Below are positions 1-8,101 of a DNA stretch of 64,000 nt, in pieces (positions within the stretch are counted from its first letter, which is position 1; each line of letters opens with the position of its first letter). Source of the stretch: Nonomuraea gerenzanensis (GTDB taxonomy: Bacteria > Actinomycetota > Actinomycetes > Streptosporangiales > Streptosporangiaceae); NCBI RefSeq assembly GCF_020215645.1, contig NZ_CP084058.1, positions 10,466,001 to 10,530,000 of the forward strand, given 5' to 3'. A program made the translations under genes and the position numbers. Below the pieces are notes generated by a model. That model had not been told where the DNA came from. It searched no databases and was given only the letters and a program-made list of their open reading frames with translations.

Positions 1-740
1 TCCGCATCGTCGCCGGCCGCCTCGACGTGCTGGCCAGCGACGGCCCACCGACCCTGGAGGTCGCCGAGATCCTCCAGGAGTCGCCGCTCACCGTGACCTA
101 CGACGAGGCCACCAGATCGCTCACCATCGCCGACCGCGACCTCACCTGGGACGGCGTGCTCGGCTGGCTGCGCCGCGAGCGGCACCGCACCGTGCTGTCC
201 ATCGCCGTGCCCAGGACCTGCAAGGTCAGGGCCGGCGTGGTGTCCGCGCCCGCCGTGCTGGCCGGCTTCGAGAAGCTGACGCACGTCAAGAGCGTCTCGG
301 GCGACGTCGTGCTGGACGGGGTCAGCGGCGACGTCTCCGCCAACACCGTCTCCGGAGCCGTCGAGAGCCGGGCCATGGACGGCGACCTGTCGTTCGTCAG
401 CGTCTCGGGCGACCTCACCGTCGCCGACGGCACGCCTCACCGGCTGAAGGCCAACACCGTCTCCGGCCGCATCACAGCGGATCTCGCCCTGCGGCCGACG
501 GGTCACGTCACCTTCAACAGCGTTTCCGGTGACATCCTGGTCAGGCTGCCGGAGAACGTGGAGGCGGACGTCAGCATGAGGTCCACCTCCGGCAGGCTGG
601 TCAGCACGTTCGAGGAACTGTCCAACGCGAGCAGCCCCGGCGCCAAATCGTTGTCGGGGCGGCTGGGTGGCGGCATGGCCTCACTGTCGGCCATCACGGT
701 CTCGGGTGAGGTCACGCTGCTCAAGGGAGAGAAGGAATGA
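1..740 (+). CDS. DUF4097-type beta-repeat protein, 5' end outside window
   Basis: The reading frame is already open at the window edge, so the true start is probably upstream; a GTG at 27 is the first candidate inside. The protein carries a run of short repeats with the core V-S-G-D/E spaced about 18-22 residues apart (for example VSGDV, VSGAV, VSGDL, VSGRI, VSGDI), the pattern of DUF4097 putative adhesin-like beta-solenoid proteins. No membrane segment is visible in the part present. The stop overlaps the start of the PadR gene (ATGA), so the two are translationally coupled. DUF4097 proteins often accompany envelope-stress regulators; the exact role is unknown. A second, membrane-anchored member lies at 32704-33480. 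Confidence 0.8.
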   Translation, partial: RIVAGRLDVLASDGPPTLEVAEILQESPLTVTYDEATRSLTIADRDLTWDGVLGWLRRERHRTVLSIAVPRTCKVRAGVVSAPAVLAGFEKLTHVKSVSGDVVLDGVSGDVSANTVSGAVESRAMDGDLSFVSVSGDLTVADGTPHRLKANTVSGRITADLALRPTGHVTFNSVSGDILVRLPENVEADVSMRSTSGRLVSTFEELSNASSPGAKSLSGRLGGGMASLSAITVSGEVTLLKGEKE

Positions 741-1477
741 GCCCTGTCTTCGGTCACGGCCGGCTCCGGCTGTACCTGCTCAAGCTGCTGGAAGAGAGCC
801 CGCGCCATGGCTACGAGGTCATCCGGCTGCTCCAGGACCGCTTCCTCGGCGTGTACTCGCCCTCTCCCGGCACGATCTACCCGCGCCTGGCCCGCCTGGA
901 GGAGGAGGGGCTCGTGACGCACCAGGTGGTCGAGGGCAAGAAGGTGTTCTCGATCACCGACAAGGGCCGCGAGGAGCTGAACGCCCGGCTCGACGAGCTC
1001 GACGACCTGGAGCAGGAGATCTCCGCCTCCGTCCGCGACATCGCCCGCGAGGTCAAGGAGGACGTGCGCGACACCGTCAAGTCGCTGCGCGACGAGCTGA
1101 CCCGGATGGCCAAGGACGTGCGCACGGGCGCGGCCGAAGACAGCCGGCGGCTGCGCGACCAGCAGAAGGAAGAGCTCAAGCGGCTGCGCGACCAGCAGAA
1201 GCGGCAGTGGATGGAGCACGCCTACCACTGGCAGGACGAGGGCGAGCGGATCTCCAAGGAGTGGCGCAGGATCTGGTCCCAGGTCTGGGCCACGCTGGGC
1301 GGCCCGCCCTCCAGCCGCGCGGATCTGGATGCCGAGCTGGGTGAGCTGCTCGCCGACTTCGTGGCCCAGGCGCGTGAGGAGGCTTCGGAGGCTCGGTTGA
1401 CGGTGGAGAAGCTGGCGGAGTTGCGTACGACGTTGGATGACGCGGCGCGCCGCATCCACGACATCCTCGACCGCTGA
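737..1477 (+). CDS. PadR-family transcriptional regulator with long coiled coil
   Basis: The N-terminal 80 residues form a PadR-type winged helix (LYLLKLLEESPRHGYEVI, then PSPGTIYPRLARLEEEGLV, both diagnostic). Residues about 85-165 are highly charged and look coiled-coil, with a repeated RLRDQQK heptad-like unit occurring twice. The C-terminal part is helical and resembles the dimerisation region of class 1 PadR proteins, but the whole protein (246 residues) is longer than typical. Start ATG overlaps the DUF4097 stop, indicating one operon; regulation of that operon is likely. The effector is unknown. Confidence 0.9.
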   Translation: MSPVFGHGRLRLYLLKLLEESPRHGYEVIRLLQDRFLGVYSPSPGTIYPRLARLEEEGLVTHQVVEGKKVFSITDKGREELNARLDELDDLEQEISASVRDIAREVKEDVRDTVKSLRDELTRMAKDVRTGAAEDSRRLRDQQKEELKRLRDQQKRQWMEHAYHWQDEGERISKEWRRIWSQVWATLGGPPSSRADLDAELGELLADFVAQAREEASEARLTVEKLAELRTTLDDAARRIHDILDR

Positions 1478-1552
1478 CCTCCGGGGCGGCACCGCGCCCC
1501 GGCCCGCCGCGGCGCCGCCACACCGGGGGCGCCATCCCGCCCCCCCGCACCA

Positions 1553-2410
1553 CTACGCCGGCATGCGCTCCATCCGGCGGCGGTGCGAGTTCCGCACCGC
1601 CCTCCGGGCGTGGTAGGCGATCGGCATGTACCGCAACCGCTCAGGCAACCGCGGTGTCACCATCGCCACCGCATGCCCGAGATGCCGCAACCGCCGCTCC
1701 TCCCTGGCGGTCCACCGCAACCCGAGCTTCTCCCGAACGGCAGGCGGCAGGGTGCCAACGGTGACGAAGTAGTTGAACTCCCCCGCCCCAAACCCAACCG
1801 GCGTCCACAACCGCCGCAACGGAGCGGGCAGCCGGGGCGGCGCCGGGGTGCCGCGCATCACCGACAGCACGTCGAGCGCGGTCGCGTGCGCCTCCAGCCG
1901 ACGGCTGACCATCTCCTCGAAGTACCGCCAGAACGCGTCCAGATCCGCGGGCATCTCCCGCTGGGGCACCCGCAGAATCGCGCCGAGCTGCCGCGACTCG
2001 GCATAGAGCCGCCGCTCCTGCGCCCGGGTGAAGGGCGTGCCGAAGTACCGGTTGAGCGCGATGAACCGCTCGAACAACGACAGGTGCACCCACGCCCAGG
2101 CCTCGCCGTTCAGCGCGTGGTAGTGCCTGCCCTGCTCGTCCACCCCGCCGATCGGCTTGTGCAGCTCCCTGAGCCGCCGCCCCTCGGCGGGCCCGTCGTC
2201 TCCGCCGTAGACCCACTTCTGCACGGAGGCGAGCGTGCGCTCCAGCCGCCCCCACGGGTCGTCCTTGTACGTGGAGTGCTCGGCGACCGCGGCTCCGACG
2301 GCCGGATGCATGGTCTGGAGGACCAGCGCACTGCCGGCCACCAGCAGGTTGCGGTACTCGCCGGCGGTGTCCCAGTGCATCGAACCTGGGCCGAAGGGCT
2401 CAACGTCCAT
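1553..2410 (-). CDS. MpaB/rubber-oxygenase-type (DUF2236) protein
   Basis: The protein shows the conserved core of the oxygenase MpaB/Lcp catalytic domain: QTMHPAVGAAVAEHS, then DPWGRLERTLASV, and later the helix LNGEAWAWVHLSLFERF. Characterised relatives are haem-containing oxygenases (latex clearing protein, MpaB), but most bacterial members have no known substrate. I chose ATG 2410 because GGAGG lies five bases upstream; the longer frame would start at 2479 and run across a palindrome. No signal peptide is seen, so it is probably cytoplasmic or peripheral. The neighbour upstream on the same strand is an MDR oxidoreductase ending at 2484, so the two may be expressed together, although the palindrome suggests separate control. 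Confidence 0.85.
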   Translation of the reverse strand: MDVEPFGPGSMHWDTAGEYRNLLVAGSALVLQTMHPAVGAAVAEHSTYKDDPWGRLERTLASVQKWVYGGDDGPAEGRRLRELHKPIGGVDEQGRHYHALNGEAWAWVHLSLFERFIALNRYFGTPFTRAQERRLYAESRQLGAILRVPQREMPADLDAFWRYFEEMVSRRLEAHATALDVLSVMRGTPAPPRLPAPLRRLWTPVGFGAGEFNYFVTVGTLPPAVREKLGLRWTAREERRLRHLGHAVAMVTPRLPERLRYMPIAYHARRAVRNSHRRRMERMPA

Positions 2411-2421
2411 GACTGCCTCCC

Positions 2422-2454
2422 GGGTGATACAACCCAATTCCTTTTGTATCACCC
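2422..2454 (-). promoter_or_regulatory. Perfect 11-bp inverted repeat, probable operator of the DUF2236 gene
   Basis: Arms GGGTGATACAA (2422-2432) and TTGTATCACCC (2444-2454) are exact inverted copies separated by 11 bp, so their centres are 22 bp (two helical turns) apart. The element is only 11 bp upstream of the DUF2236 start codon and covers its ribosome-binding region edge and likely promoter. Its AT-rich spacer contrasts with the surrounding DNA. The geometry fits a dimeric repressor; which one is unknown. Confidence 0.65.
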
Positions 2455-2483
2455 AGGAGGGCCGGAAGTAACCCTTCACTTAT

Positions 2484-3440
2484 TCAGACGGTGAAGACGA
2501 CCTTTCCGAAGATCTCCCCGGCGTGCATCGCGGCGAACCCGTCCCGCGCCTCGGCCAGCGGCAGCACCCGATCGATCACCGGCCGCAGCCCGGTCTGCTC
2601 CAGGAACACCGCCAGCCGCCCCAGCTGCTCCCGCGTCCCCATTGTCGTGCCGATCACGGACAGCTGCAGGAAGAAGACGCGGTTCAGATCGGCCGGCGGC
2701 ACCGCACCGCTGGTGGCGCCGGAGACGACGATCCGGCCGCCGGGCTTGAGCGACTTGAGCGAGTGGTCCCAGGTGGCCTGCCCGACCGTCTCCATCACCG
2801 CGTCCACCCGCTCGGGCAGCCGCGCGCCCGGCTCGAACACCCGGTCCGCGCCCAGCTCCCGAGCCCGCTCCCGCTTCTCCTCGGAGCGGCTGGTGGCCCA
2901 CACCCGGTATCCGGCGGCCCGCCCGAGCGCGATCAGCGCCGTCGCCACGCCGCCGCCCGCCCCCTGCACCAGCACAGTGGAGCCGGGCTGCAGCCCGGCC
3001 TTGTCGAACAACATCCGGTACGCGGTCAGCCAGGCCGTCGGCAGGCAGGCGGCGTGCTCGAAGTCCAGCCCGGCGGGCTTGGGCACCAGGTTCCGGCGCG
3101 GCACGACCACCCGCTCGGCGAACGTGCCGTCGTACACCTCGGACAGCAGCGAGCGCTTGGGGTCGAGCGTCTCGTCGGCCCCGGTGCCGATCACCGAGTG
3201 CACGATGACCTCGTTACCGTCCTCGTCCACGCCGGCGGCGTCGCAGCCCAGCACGATCGGCAGCCGGTCCTGCCTGATGCCGACGCCCTTGAGCGTCCAC
3301 AGGTCGTGGTGATTGAGCGCGGTCGCCCGGACGGAGACGGTCGCCCACCCGTCCGGCACCTTCGGCTCTGGGTGCTCGCCCAGCGTCAGTCCGGCGAGCG
3401 GGTTGTCGGGATCGGTCTGTGTGGCGGTTACGGCGAACAT
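2484..3440 (-). CDS. Zinc-binding-dehydrogenase-like MDR oxidoreductase
   Basis: This 318-residue protein has the medium-chain dehydrogenase/reductase layout: an N-terminal GroES-like domain (RATALNHHDLWTLKG, then LGCDAAGVV-like region) and a Rossmann fold with VLVQGAGGGVATALIALGRAAGYRVWATSRS for NADP(H) binding. The structural-zinc cysteine cluster is absent and catalytic zinc ligands are not obvious, so it resembles quinone oxidoreductase/zinc-free members. It likely reduces a carbonyl, enone or quinone substrate using NADPH; the substrate cannot be told from sequence. It lies upstream of the DUF2236 gene on the same strand. Confidence 0.88.
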   Translation of the reverse strand: MFAVTATQTDPDNPLAGLTLGEHPEPKVPDGWATVSVRATALNHHDLWTLKGVGIRQDRLPIVLGCDAAGVDEDGNEVIVHSVIGTGADETLDPKRSLLSEVYDGTFAERVVVPRRNLVPKPAGLDFEHAACLPTAWLTAYRMLFDKAGLQPGSTVLVQGAGGGVATALIALGRAAGYRVWATSRSEEKRERARELGADRVFEPGARLPERVDAVMETVGQATWDHSLKSLKPGGRIVVSGATSGAVPPADLNRVFFLQLSVIGTTMGTREQLGRLAVFLEQTGLRPVIDRVLPLAEARDGFAAMHAGEIFGKVVFTV

Positions 3441-3639
3441 GGCCGCACCTTACTTCAGCCCTCGCCCCCACCCCCGAACCACGCCCACCCCCACCATCAC
3501 ACCGCCCCGCACCGCGCCACGCACCCCGCACCGCTCCGCGCCACCGCACCGCCAAAGCACCGCCGGACCCGCCCTGCCCGCCTTGCCGCTCGCAACACAA
3601 ACCACCACCCACCCGCCGAGGCCCCGGCAAGCAGCACCC

Positions 3640-3830
3640 TCACTTCATCGTGACCCGAATCCCAGACATCGCCTGCCTCCGGAACGACGCCGGCCCAGTA
3701 GCAGCCACCAGCACATCCCCCCGACAGACCATCTCGCCCCGCCGCCCCCGCCCCTCGATCGTCCCCGGCATCCTGGCCTGCTTCTCACAATCCGGCGTCG
3801 GCACCAACGCAACCATCTCCCCCCACCCCA
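3640..3830 (-). other. Displaced C-terminus of the anchored protein at 3785-4528
   Basis: In the neighbouring reading frame a coding-quality stretch continues the upstream protein: after the shared W-F-G segment it reads GWGEMVALVPTPDCEKQ and then RRGEMVCRGDVLVAATGP, ending at 3640. Removing one base in the C/G homopolymer near 3817-3836 joins the frames into a single protein of about 295 residues. I infer a frameshift, either real or a sequencing error. Confidence 0.6.
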
Positions 3831-4528
3831 CCCCCGAACCACAACTGCGGCCCGATCGGCTCCCCCTGCGCGTACTCCCCCGCCTCCGCGAGCCGCACCC
3901 CACCCCGCCCCGTCAGAACGAGATACCCCTCCTTGGTCACCCGCCCCCTGAGATCCCCAGCCAGCGCAGTCCGCTGCTCGAACGTCAGCCCCTGCCCCCG
4001 GTCATACATGGCCACCCGCCACGGCCCGAAAGCGAACAACAGCACCTGCCCGTACAGCCCGCTACCGGCCTGCCGCGGCCAGAGCGTCACGTTCGGCCCG
4101 TAGCTCCTGAGCGGCCGCCCCCCACGCGTGATCTCGACCTCACCCCCGTAAGGCGCGACGAACTGCCGGAACATGCCGTCCACCCACCCCGCCCTGAACG
4201 GCCGCGACCCCATCTCGGCAAGCCCCAGCTCAGCCGGATACCGCACCTCGGCCCGCGCCCCGTCCGGGAACACCACCTGGATGACCTCGTCGCCGCCCTT
4301 CTTCCTGGCAGGCACGGTCAGCATGTTGGGCGCGCTGTCGAGCGTCGTCAGCGACCTGATGGCCCCGGGCGTCCGGCTCGCGACAGCCGTCTCCGGCCCT
4401 GGCTCGGGCTCCCGGCTGGCGAGCAGGCCGACAACGGGGATCAGCAGGAGCGCCAGAACCACCACCAGCCCGACCCACCGGCGACGGCCGCGCTCGCCTG
4501 CCTCGATGACGTCGAACTGGTCAGCCAC
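3785..4528 (-). CDS. Membrane-anchored protein of unknown function (apparently frameshifted)
   Basis: The protein starts with a short charged cytoplasmic segment (residues 1-18) followed by one hydrophobic helix (VGLVVVLALLLIPVVGLLA), so most of it is outside the membrane. The exported part has beta-rich sequence, including repeated short phrases such as ARAEVRYPAEL and GGEVEITRGGRPL. I do not recognise a family. As read, its last residues (after LWFGGG) are glycine-rich and look out of frame; the natural C-terminus is probably encoded in the next frame down to 3640. No operon partner is evident. Confidence 0.6.
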   Translation of the reverse strand: MADQFDVIEAGERGRRRWVGLVVVLALLLIPVVGLLASREPEPGPETAVASRTPGAIRSLTTLDSAPNMLTVPARKKGGDEVIQVVFPDGARAEVRYPAELGLAEMGSRPFRAGWVDGMFRQFVAPYGGEVEITRGGRPLRSYGPNVTLWPRQAGSGLYGQVLLFAFGPWRVAMYDRGQGLTFEQRTALAGDLRGRVTKEGYLVLTGRGGVRLAEAGEYAQGEPIGPQLWFGGGVGGDGCVGADAGL

Positions 4529-4574
4529 GACGTTCCTAGCCGAGTAGTGCCGGCTTGCGCCCTTACGTCTCAGT

Positions 4575-4894
4575 TCAATTGAGCGGCGACCGCCAGCGCA
4601 AGCCCTGGAACCTGGCGAAGTCCTTGTCGCAGGTCACGAATTCACAACCGTGCTCGATGGCGAGTGCGGCGAGGTGAGCGTCGGGGATGAGCTTTCTTCG
4701 CGCGTTCGTCTCCCGGCACAGTCGGGTGAAGATCTCCCAGTGACGCTCCCCCGGGTGACGACGATGGCGTGCGGCTGGTTGCGCACCTGGTCGGCGAAGG
4801 TGAGGATGCGCTCCATGGAAGGCGGATCCTCATGGATGGCCTCGACGCTGAGAACCGTCCGCGTGTGGCATAAAATGTCAACGCCGGAGAGTAG
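4575..4894 (-). pseudogene. Remnant of a VapC-type PIN-domain toxin
   Basis: The downstream part reads RHWEIFTRLCRETNARRKL and then IPDAHLAALAIEHGCEFVT-CDKDFARFQGLRWRSPL, an excellent match to the C-terminal half of VapC ribonucleases, including the acidic PDAHLAA and the T-x-DxDF motifs. The middle part (LSVEAIHEDPPSMERILTF to NQPHAIVVTRG) is in another frame; a single-base shift in the C/G run near 4748-4753 joins the two. The N-terminal third with the first catalytic Asp is missing: a stop codon lies just upstream at 4895-4897, and no VapB antitoxin is seen. It is a degraded toxin gene. Confidence 0.75.
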
Positions 4895-4927
4895 TCATCC
4901 GATCACAGGCTTTGCACCCACTTTACG

Positions 4928-6358
4928 TCACCAGACGGCCACATTGAGCTTGCCATCACTGGACACCCGCACCTCCTCCCCCACCAGTTCCCGCCCCTTC
5001 GCCTCCACCAGCAACCCCGGCTCCTCCACCACCGCATAAGCCCGGCCCCCCGGCACATCCACGACCAGGAACCCCTTCTCGGCCACACCGTCCCGCCCGT
5101 GCGCCACCGTGTACCCCGCCACCACCCCCACCCCTTCGTACGAGCTCAAGAGCGCGACCTCCTTGCCCACATGCACCGGCCCCGCATCCCCCAGCCGCCC
5201 CCCTGGCTCGCTCGACCACACCGCGTACGTGTGCTTCGTCAGATGCATCCCCACCCCGGTCACCAGCCCGTGCCCCGACTGCGCCCGCAGCAGCCCCGCC
5301 ATCGTCGCCGTCGAGTGCAGCACGTAGTCGCTGGCCGGCCCGCCCGCGTACGGCAGCCCGCCGGTCACGGTCAGCCCGCGCGGGTCCAGCGGGTCGAGCC
5401 CGATCGCGTCGCACGCCTGCCGCAGCGCGATCGCGAAGCAGCTGTAGAGGTCCAGCGCGTGCATCTCCTCCAGCCCCAGCCCCGCCCGCTCGAAGGCGGC
5501 CTCGGCGGCCTGGGCGATGGCGGGCGAGGAGCCGAGCGCGGGCCGCGTCGCCACCTCCCAGGTGTCCTCCGCGTACGCCCACCCGCGCAGGTACACCCGC
5601 CGGTCCGGTGGCACCCCCAGCCGGTCGGCCAGCTCCGAGCTGGCCAGGATGACGGCGGCGGCCTGGTCCACCTCCAGCACGGCCACCGTGTCCCTGGTGT
5701 AGGGCCAGCCGACGAAGCGGTCGCCGAGCTCGTCGGGGGTGCGGGCGGTGCGGCGCCAGGCGTACGGGTTCGCGGCGGCGACCTCGGTCATCGGCGCCAT
5801 GATGCGGGCCCGCTCGCGCATCTCCTCCTCGATCGTGAGCCCGGCCGCCGCCCGCCGCGCGGTCTCCATGATCGGATAGGTGTGCACCGGCAGGAACAGC
5901 CCGTGCGCGAGCGCCGACGGGTGCGGCGGCCGCTCCCATCCGTACGGGGGCTTGGGATCGGCGGCGTGGCTCCACGGCACGTGCTCGCCCGCCTTCCGGT
6001 GCGCCCTGCGCGTGGCGAGCGCCTCGGCCCCGGCGACCAGGGCGCAGTCCAGCTCGCCCGCCGCGATCGAGGCCGCCGCGGCACCGATGAGCAGCTGCGG
6101 AGCCGTACCGCCGACCTTGGAGTAGACCTGGTGGCGCGGCGTGGCGCCGAGGCGCTCTGCCAGGCGGCCGACGGGCGCGTCGTACTGCCAGGAGTCGGTC
6201 CAGACGAGCTGGATCGAGTCGAGCCGTCCGACGGGCAGCCGCGCGTCGCTGGCGGCCTCCCGCGCCACGGACTCCCAGAGGTCGAGCGGCTCGGGCCCGG
6301 GCTGCTCGCGAATCGTGCGTTGTGCGAGACCGATGAGACAGGGGGTGCGAGGGTCCAT
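4928..6358 (-). CDS. Thiolase-like acetyl-CoA acetyltransferase family protein
   Basis: The 476-residue protein begins MDPRTPCLIGLAQRT, typical for the actinobacterial thiolase-like group related to SCP2-type thiolases. It has the thiolase fold phrases AAGELDCALVAGAEAL and HALDLYSCFAIALRQACDAIGL. Where classical thiolases have a nucleophilic Cys, this protein reads SKVGGTAPQLL, so the usual catalytic Cys is replaced by Thr; relatives from memory often read GGNxPQ there. A His occurs in the C-terminal GVGMHLTKHTYAVW. It may act on acyl-CoA without classical thiolysis. Start 6358 fits the family; the open frame extends much further upstream without family resemblance. Confidence 0.85.
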   Translation of the reverse strand: MDPRTPCLIGLAQRTIREQPGPEPLDLWESVAREAASDARLPVGRLDSIQLVWTDSWQYDAPVGRLAERLGATPRHQVYSKVGGTAPQLLIGAAAASIAAGELDCALVAGAEALATRRAHRKAGEHVPWSHAADPKPPYGWERPPHPSALAHGLFLPVHTYPIMETARRAAAGLTIEEEMRERARIMAPMTEVAAANPYAWRRTARTPDELGDRFVGWPYTRDTVAVLEVDQAAAVILASSELADRLGVPPDRRVYLRGWAYAEDTWEVATRPALGSSPAIAQAAEAAFERAGLGLEEMHALDLYSCFAIALRQACDAIGLDPLDPRGLTVTGGLPYAGGPASDYVLHSTATMAGLLRAQSGHGLVTGVGMHLTKHTYAVWSSEPGGRLGDAGPVHVGKEVALLSSYEGVGVVAGYTVAHGRDGVAEKGFLVVDVPGGRAYAVVEEPGLLVEAKGRELVGEEVRVSSDGKLNVAVW

Positions 6359-6641
6359 GTCACAAGTCAACCAGAACATCGCTCGGTTGATAAGGAGTGG
6401 CGTTTGATAATTGGCGTTACCGCTGTGACAAGAGAAATTCAACCCGTACGCTGACCTGGGAAGATGCCAATTCAGAATACATGCGATTTTGCTATCTCTA
6501 TAACGGAATGGAACCGGACCATGCTTTTTCACGTCGTTTCCTGGCCGCCGGATCGAGCCGTTCATTAACGTTCCGATCGTTTTCCTGGCCCACCGGGGCG
6601 CAGTACCCCGCTCTGGGCCGCCGAAAGCTGAGAGGAGCTCC
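6359..6641. promoter_or_regulatory. AT-richer divergent intergenic region
   Basis: This 283-bp gap separates the leftward thiolase gene from the rightward first protease gene and is clearly less GC-rich than its surroundings, as expected for promoters of both. A TGTGA half-site (6424-6428) resembles the left arm of the CRP-like palindromes found before later array genes, but no matching right arm is present. The protease gene has a strong ribosome site, GAGAGGAG, ending a few bases before ATG 6642. Confidence 0.5.
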
Positions 6642-7766
6642 ATGTATTCCCGAGCAAGGCGCATCGCGATCCCCCTCGCCGGCCTCGTGGCCATCGGGCT
6701 GGCGGCGGGAATGGTCAGCGGATCCGCGGCGACCGCGACGACCGCACCCTCGGACGTCGTCTCCAAGAACTCGGCCACCCCGGCGGAACAGGCCGTCCAG
6801 TTCTGGACGCCGGACCGCGTCAAGCTGGCCACCGACCACAATGACGGCCTCGCCCTGTCCACCAAGGGTGTCAAGGGCAGCAACGACGCCCCCGACGGGC
6901 CGGCCGGCTCGGTCCCGCCGATCGGTGCCGAGAAGACCACGGCCAAGAAGAGCAAGCACGTCAACCTGCCGAACACGGTCGGCCGCGTCTTCTTCACGCT
7001 GCCCAAGGCCGACCCCCGCGACCCGCGGAACTGGCGCTACTGCTCGGCCAGCTCCGTGCAGAGCAAGTACCGCAACCTCGTGGCGACCTCCGCCCACTGC
7101 GTGTACGACACCAAGAAGAACACCTTCTACGACAACTGGATCTTCATCCCGTCCTACTGGGACGGCGACAAGGTCTGGAACGGCAAGGCTCCCTACGGCA
7201 TCTACGCCGCCAAGACGTTCAACGCGCACGACGACTTCGTCGTGAAGGAGGACTACGACTACGACTACGCGTTCGTCAACGTCTTCAACGGCATCAAGGT
7301 CAACTGGGAGAAGGTCGACAACCGCTGGAAGTGGACCGTCAAGAACGTCGGCCGCCTCGGCGACAACGTCGGCGGCCAGGGCTTCACCTGGAACCGGAGC
7401 ACCAAGCTGAACGTGTTCTCGTTCGGCTACCCCGCCGGTGAGCACCCCGACGGCGACAAGCCGTACACCGGCCGCACGATGAAGTACTGCTACGGCAAGA
7501 CCAAGGCGATGCCCGAGGCCAAGAAGTACAACCTGCAGGAGCACATCGGCTTCAAGTGCTCCTTCACCGCCGGCGCGAGCGGCGGGCCGTTCATCTACAA
7601 CTACAAGAGCGCGTCGCGCACCGGCTACCTGGTCGGCGTCAACAGCGTCGCGTGGGACACGGACGGCAACGACCGCTACGACCACATCTCCTCGCCGTAC
7701 TTCAACACCGACACCTACAAGGTCTACAAGGCCGCCGCCAACCGCTGGACCGGCAACTGGCGGTGA
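6642..7766 (+). CDS. Secreted trypsin-like serine protease, array gene 1 (intact triad)
   Basis: The 374-residue protein has a Sec signal peptide (RARR then a hydrophobic helix ending near GSAATATTA), a propeptide-like region to about residue 100, and a chymotrypsin-fold domain. Triad residues are His152 (ATSAHC), Asp208 (DYDYAF) and Ser313 (GASGGP), so it should be catalytically competent. Cysteines in RYCSAS and SAHC form the conserved disulfide flanking the His; KYCYGK and FKCSF probably make a second. The region between Asp and Ser is compact, unlike genes 4-6. It heads a six-gene tandem array of paralogues and is followed by its own terminator. Substrate is unknown; V8/glutamyl-endopeptidase-like specificity is possible but not shown. 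Confidence 0.9.
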   Translation: MYSRARRIAIPLAGLVAIGLAAGMVSGSAATATTAPSDVVSKNSATPAEQAVQFWTPDRVKLATDHNDGLALSTKGVKGSNDAPDGPAGSVPPIGAEKTTAKKSKHVNLPNTVGRVFFTLPKADPRDPRNWRYCSASSVQSKYRNLVATSAHCVYDTKKNTFYDNWIFIPSYWDGDKVWNGKAPYGIYAAKTFNAHDDFVVKEDYDYDYAFVNVFNGIKVNWEKVDNRWKWTVKNVGRLGDNVGGQGFTWNRSTKLNVFSFGYPAGEHPDGDKPYTGRTMKYCYGKTKAMPEAKKYNLQEHIGFKCSFTAGASGGPFIYNYKSASRTGYLVGVNSVAWDTDGNDRYDHISSPYFNTDTYKVYKAAANRWTGNWR

Positions 7767-8101
7767 TCGGCAGCACCCCCGGCCTCGGCTCCCAGGGGAG
7801 CCGGGGCCATCCCCTGGACGGAATGCGAGGGTGCGCGCCGACGTGGCGTACACCACTGGAACGAACGAATGCGGCCGCGAATGCACGCGAATTCCCTGTA
7901 CACAGATCCTCCACAGATACGCGTCTGACCTGCGGAAACGTGACCGACTAATGATCATTTACACGCTTCTGCCGCGTTCGGCTGACGGCATCCTTATGGT
8001 TCACGATGCACTCTTGATCAGGTAACGAATCTCTATCCAAGCTGCAATACCGTCTGTACATCTGGAAAAATCCACCCTTACGACCCCAAGAAAGGCATTT
8101 C
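7767..8101 (+). promoter_or_regulatory. Intergenic region between array genes 1 and 2
   Basis: The first part holds the gene 1 terminator; the rest is AT-richer DNA leading to a ribosome site AAGAAAGG before ATG 8102. No CRP-like palindrome of the kind seen before genes 3-5 was found here, nor a convincing small gene. Confidence 0.4.
7781..7808 (+). terminator. Terminator-like hairpin after array gene 1
   Basis: GGCCTCGGCTCC pairs with GGAGCCGGGGCC (one G-T pair) around a four-base loop, 14 bp after the stop codon. There is no strong U-tract, as is common in actinomycetes. Confidence 0.6.

Noticed and set aside
503..1492. Long minus-strand open frame opposite the PadR gene
   Set aside because: It is the shadow of the DUF4097/PadR coding strand; composition is Leu/Arg/Val-rich with no family match.
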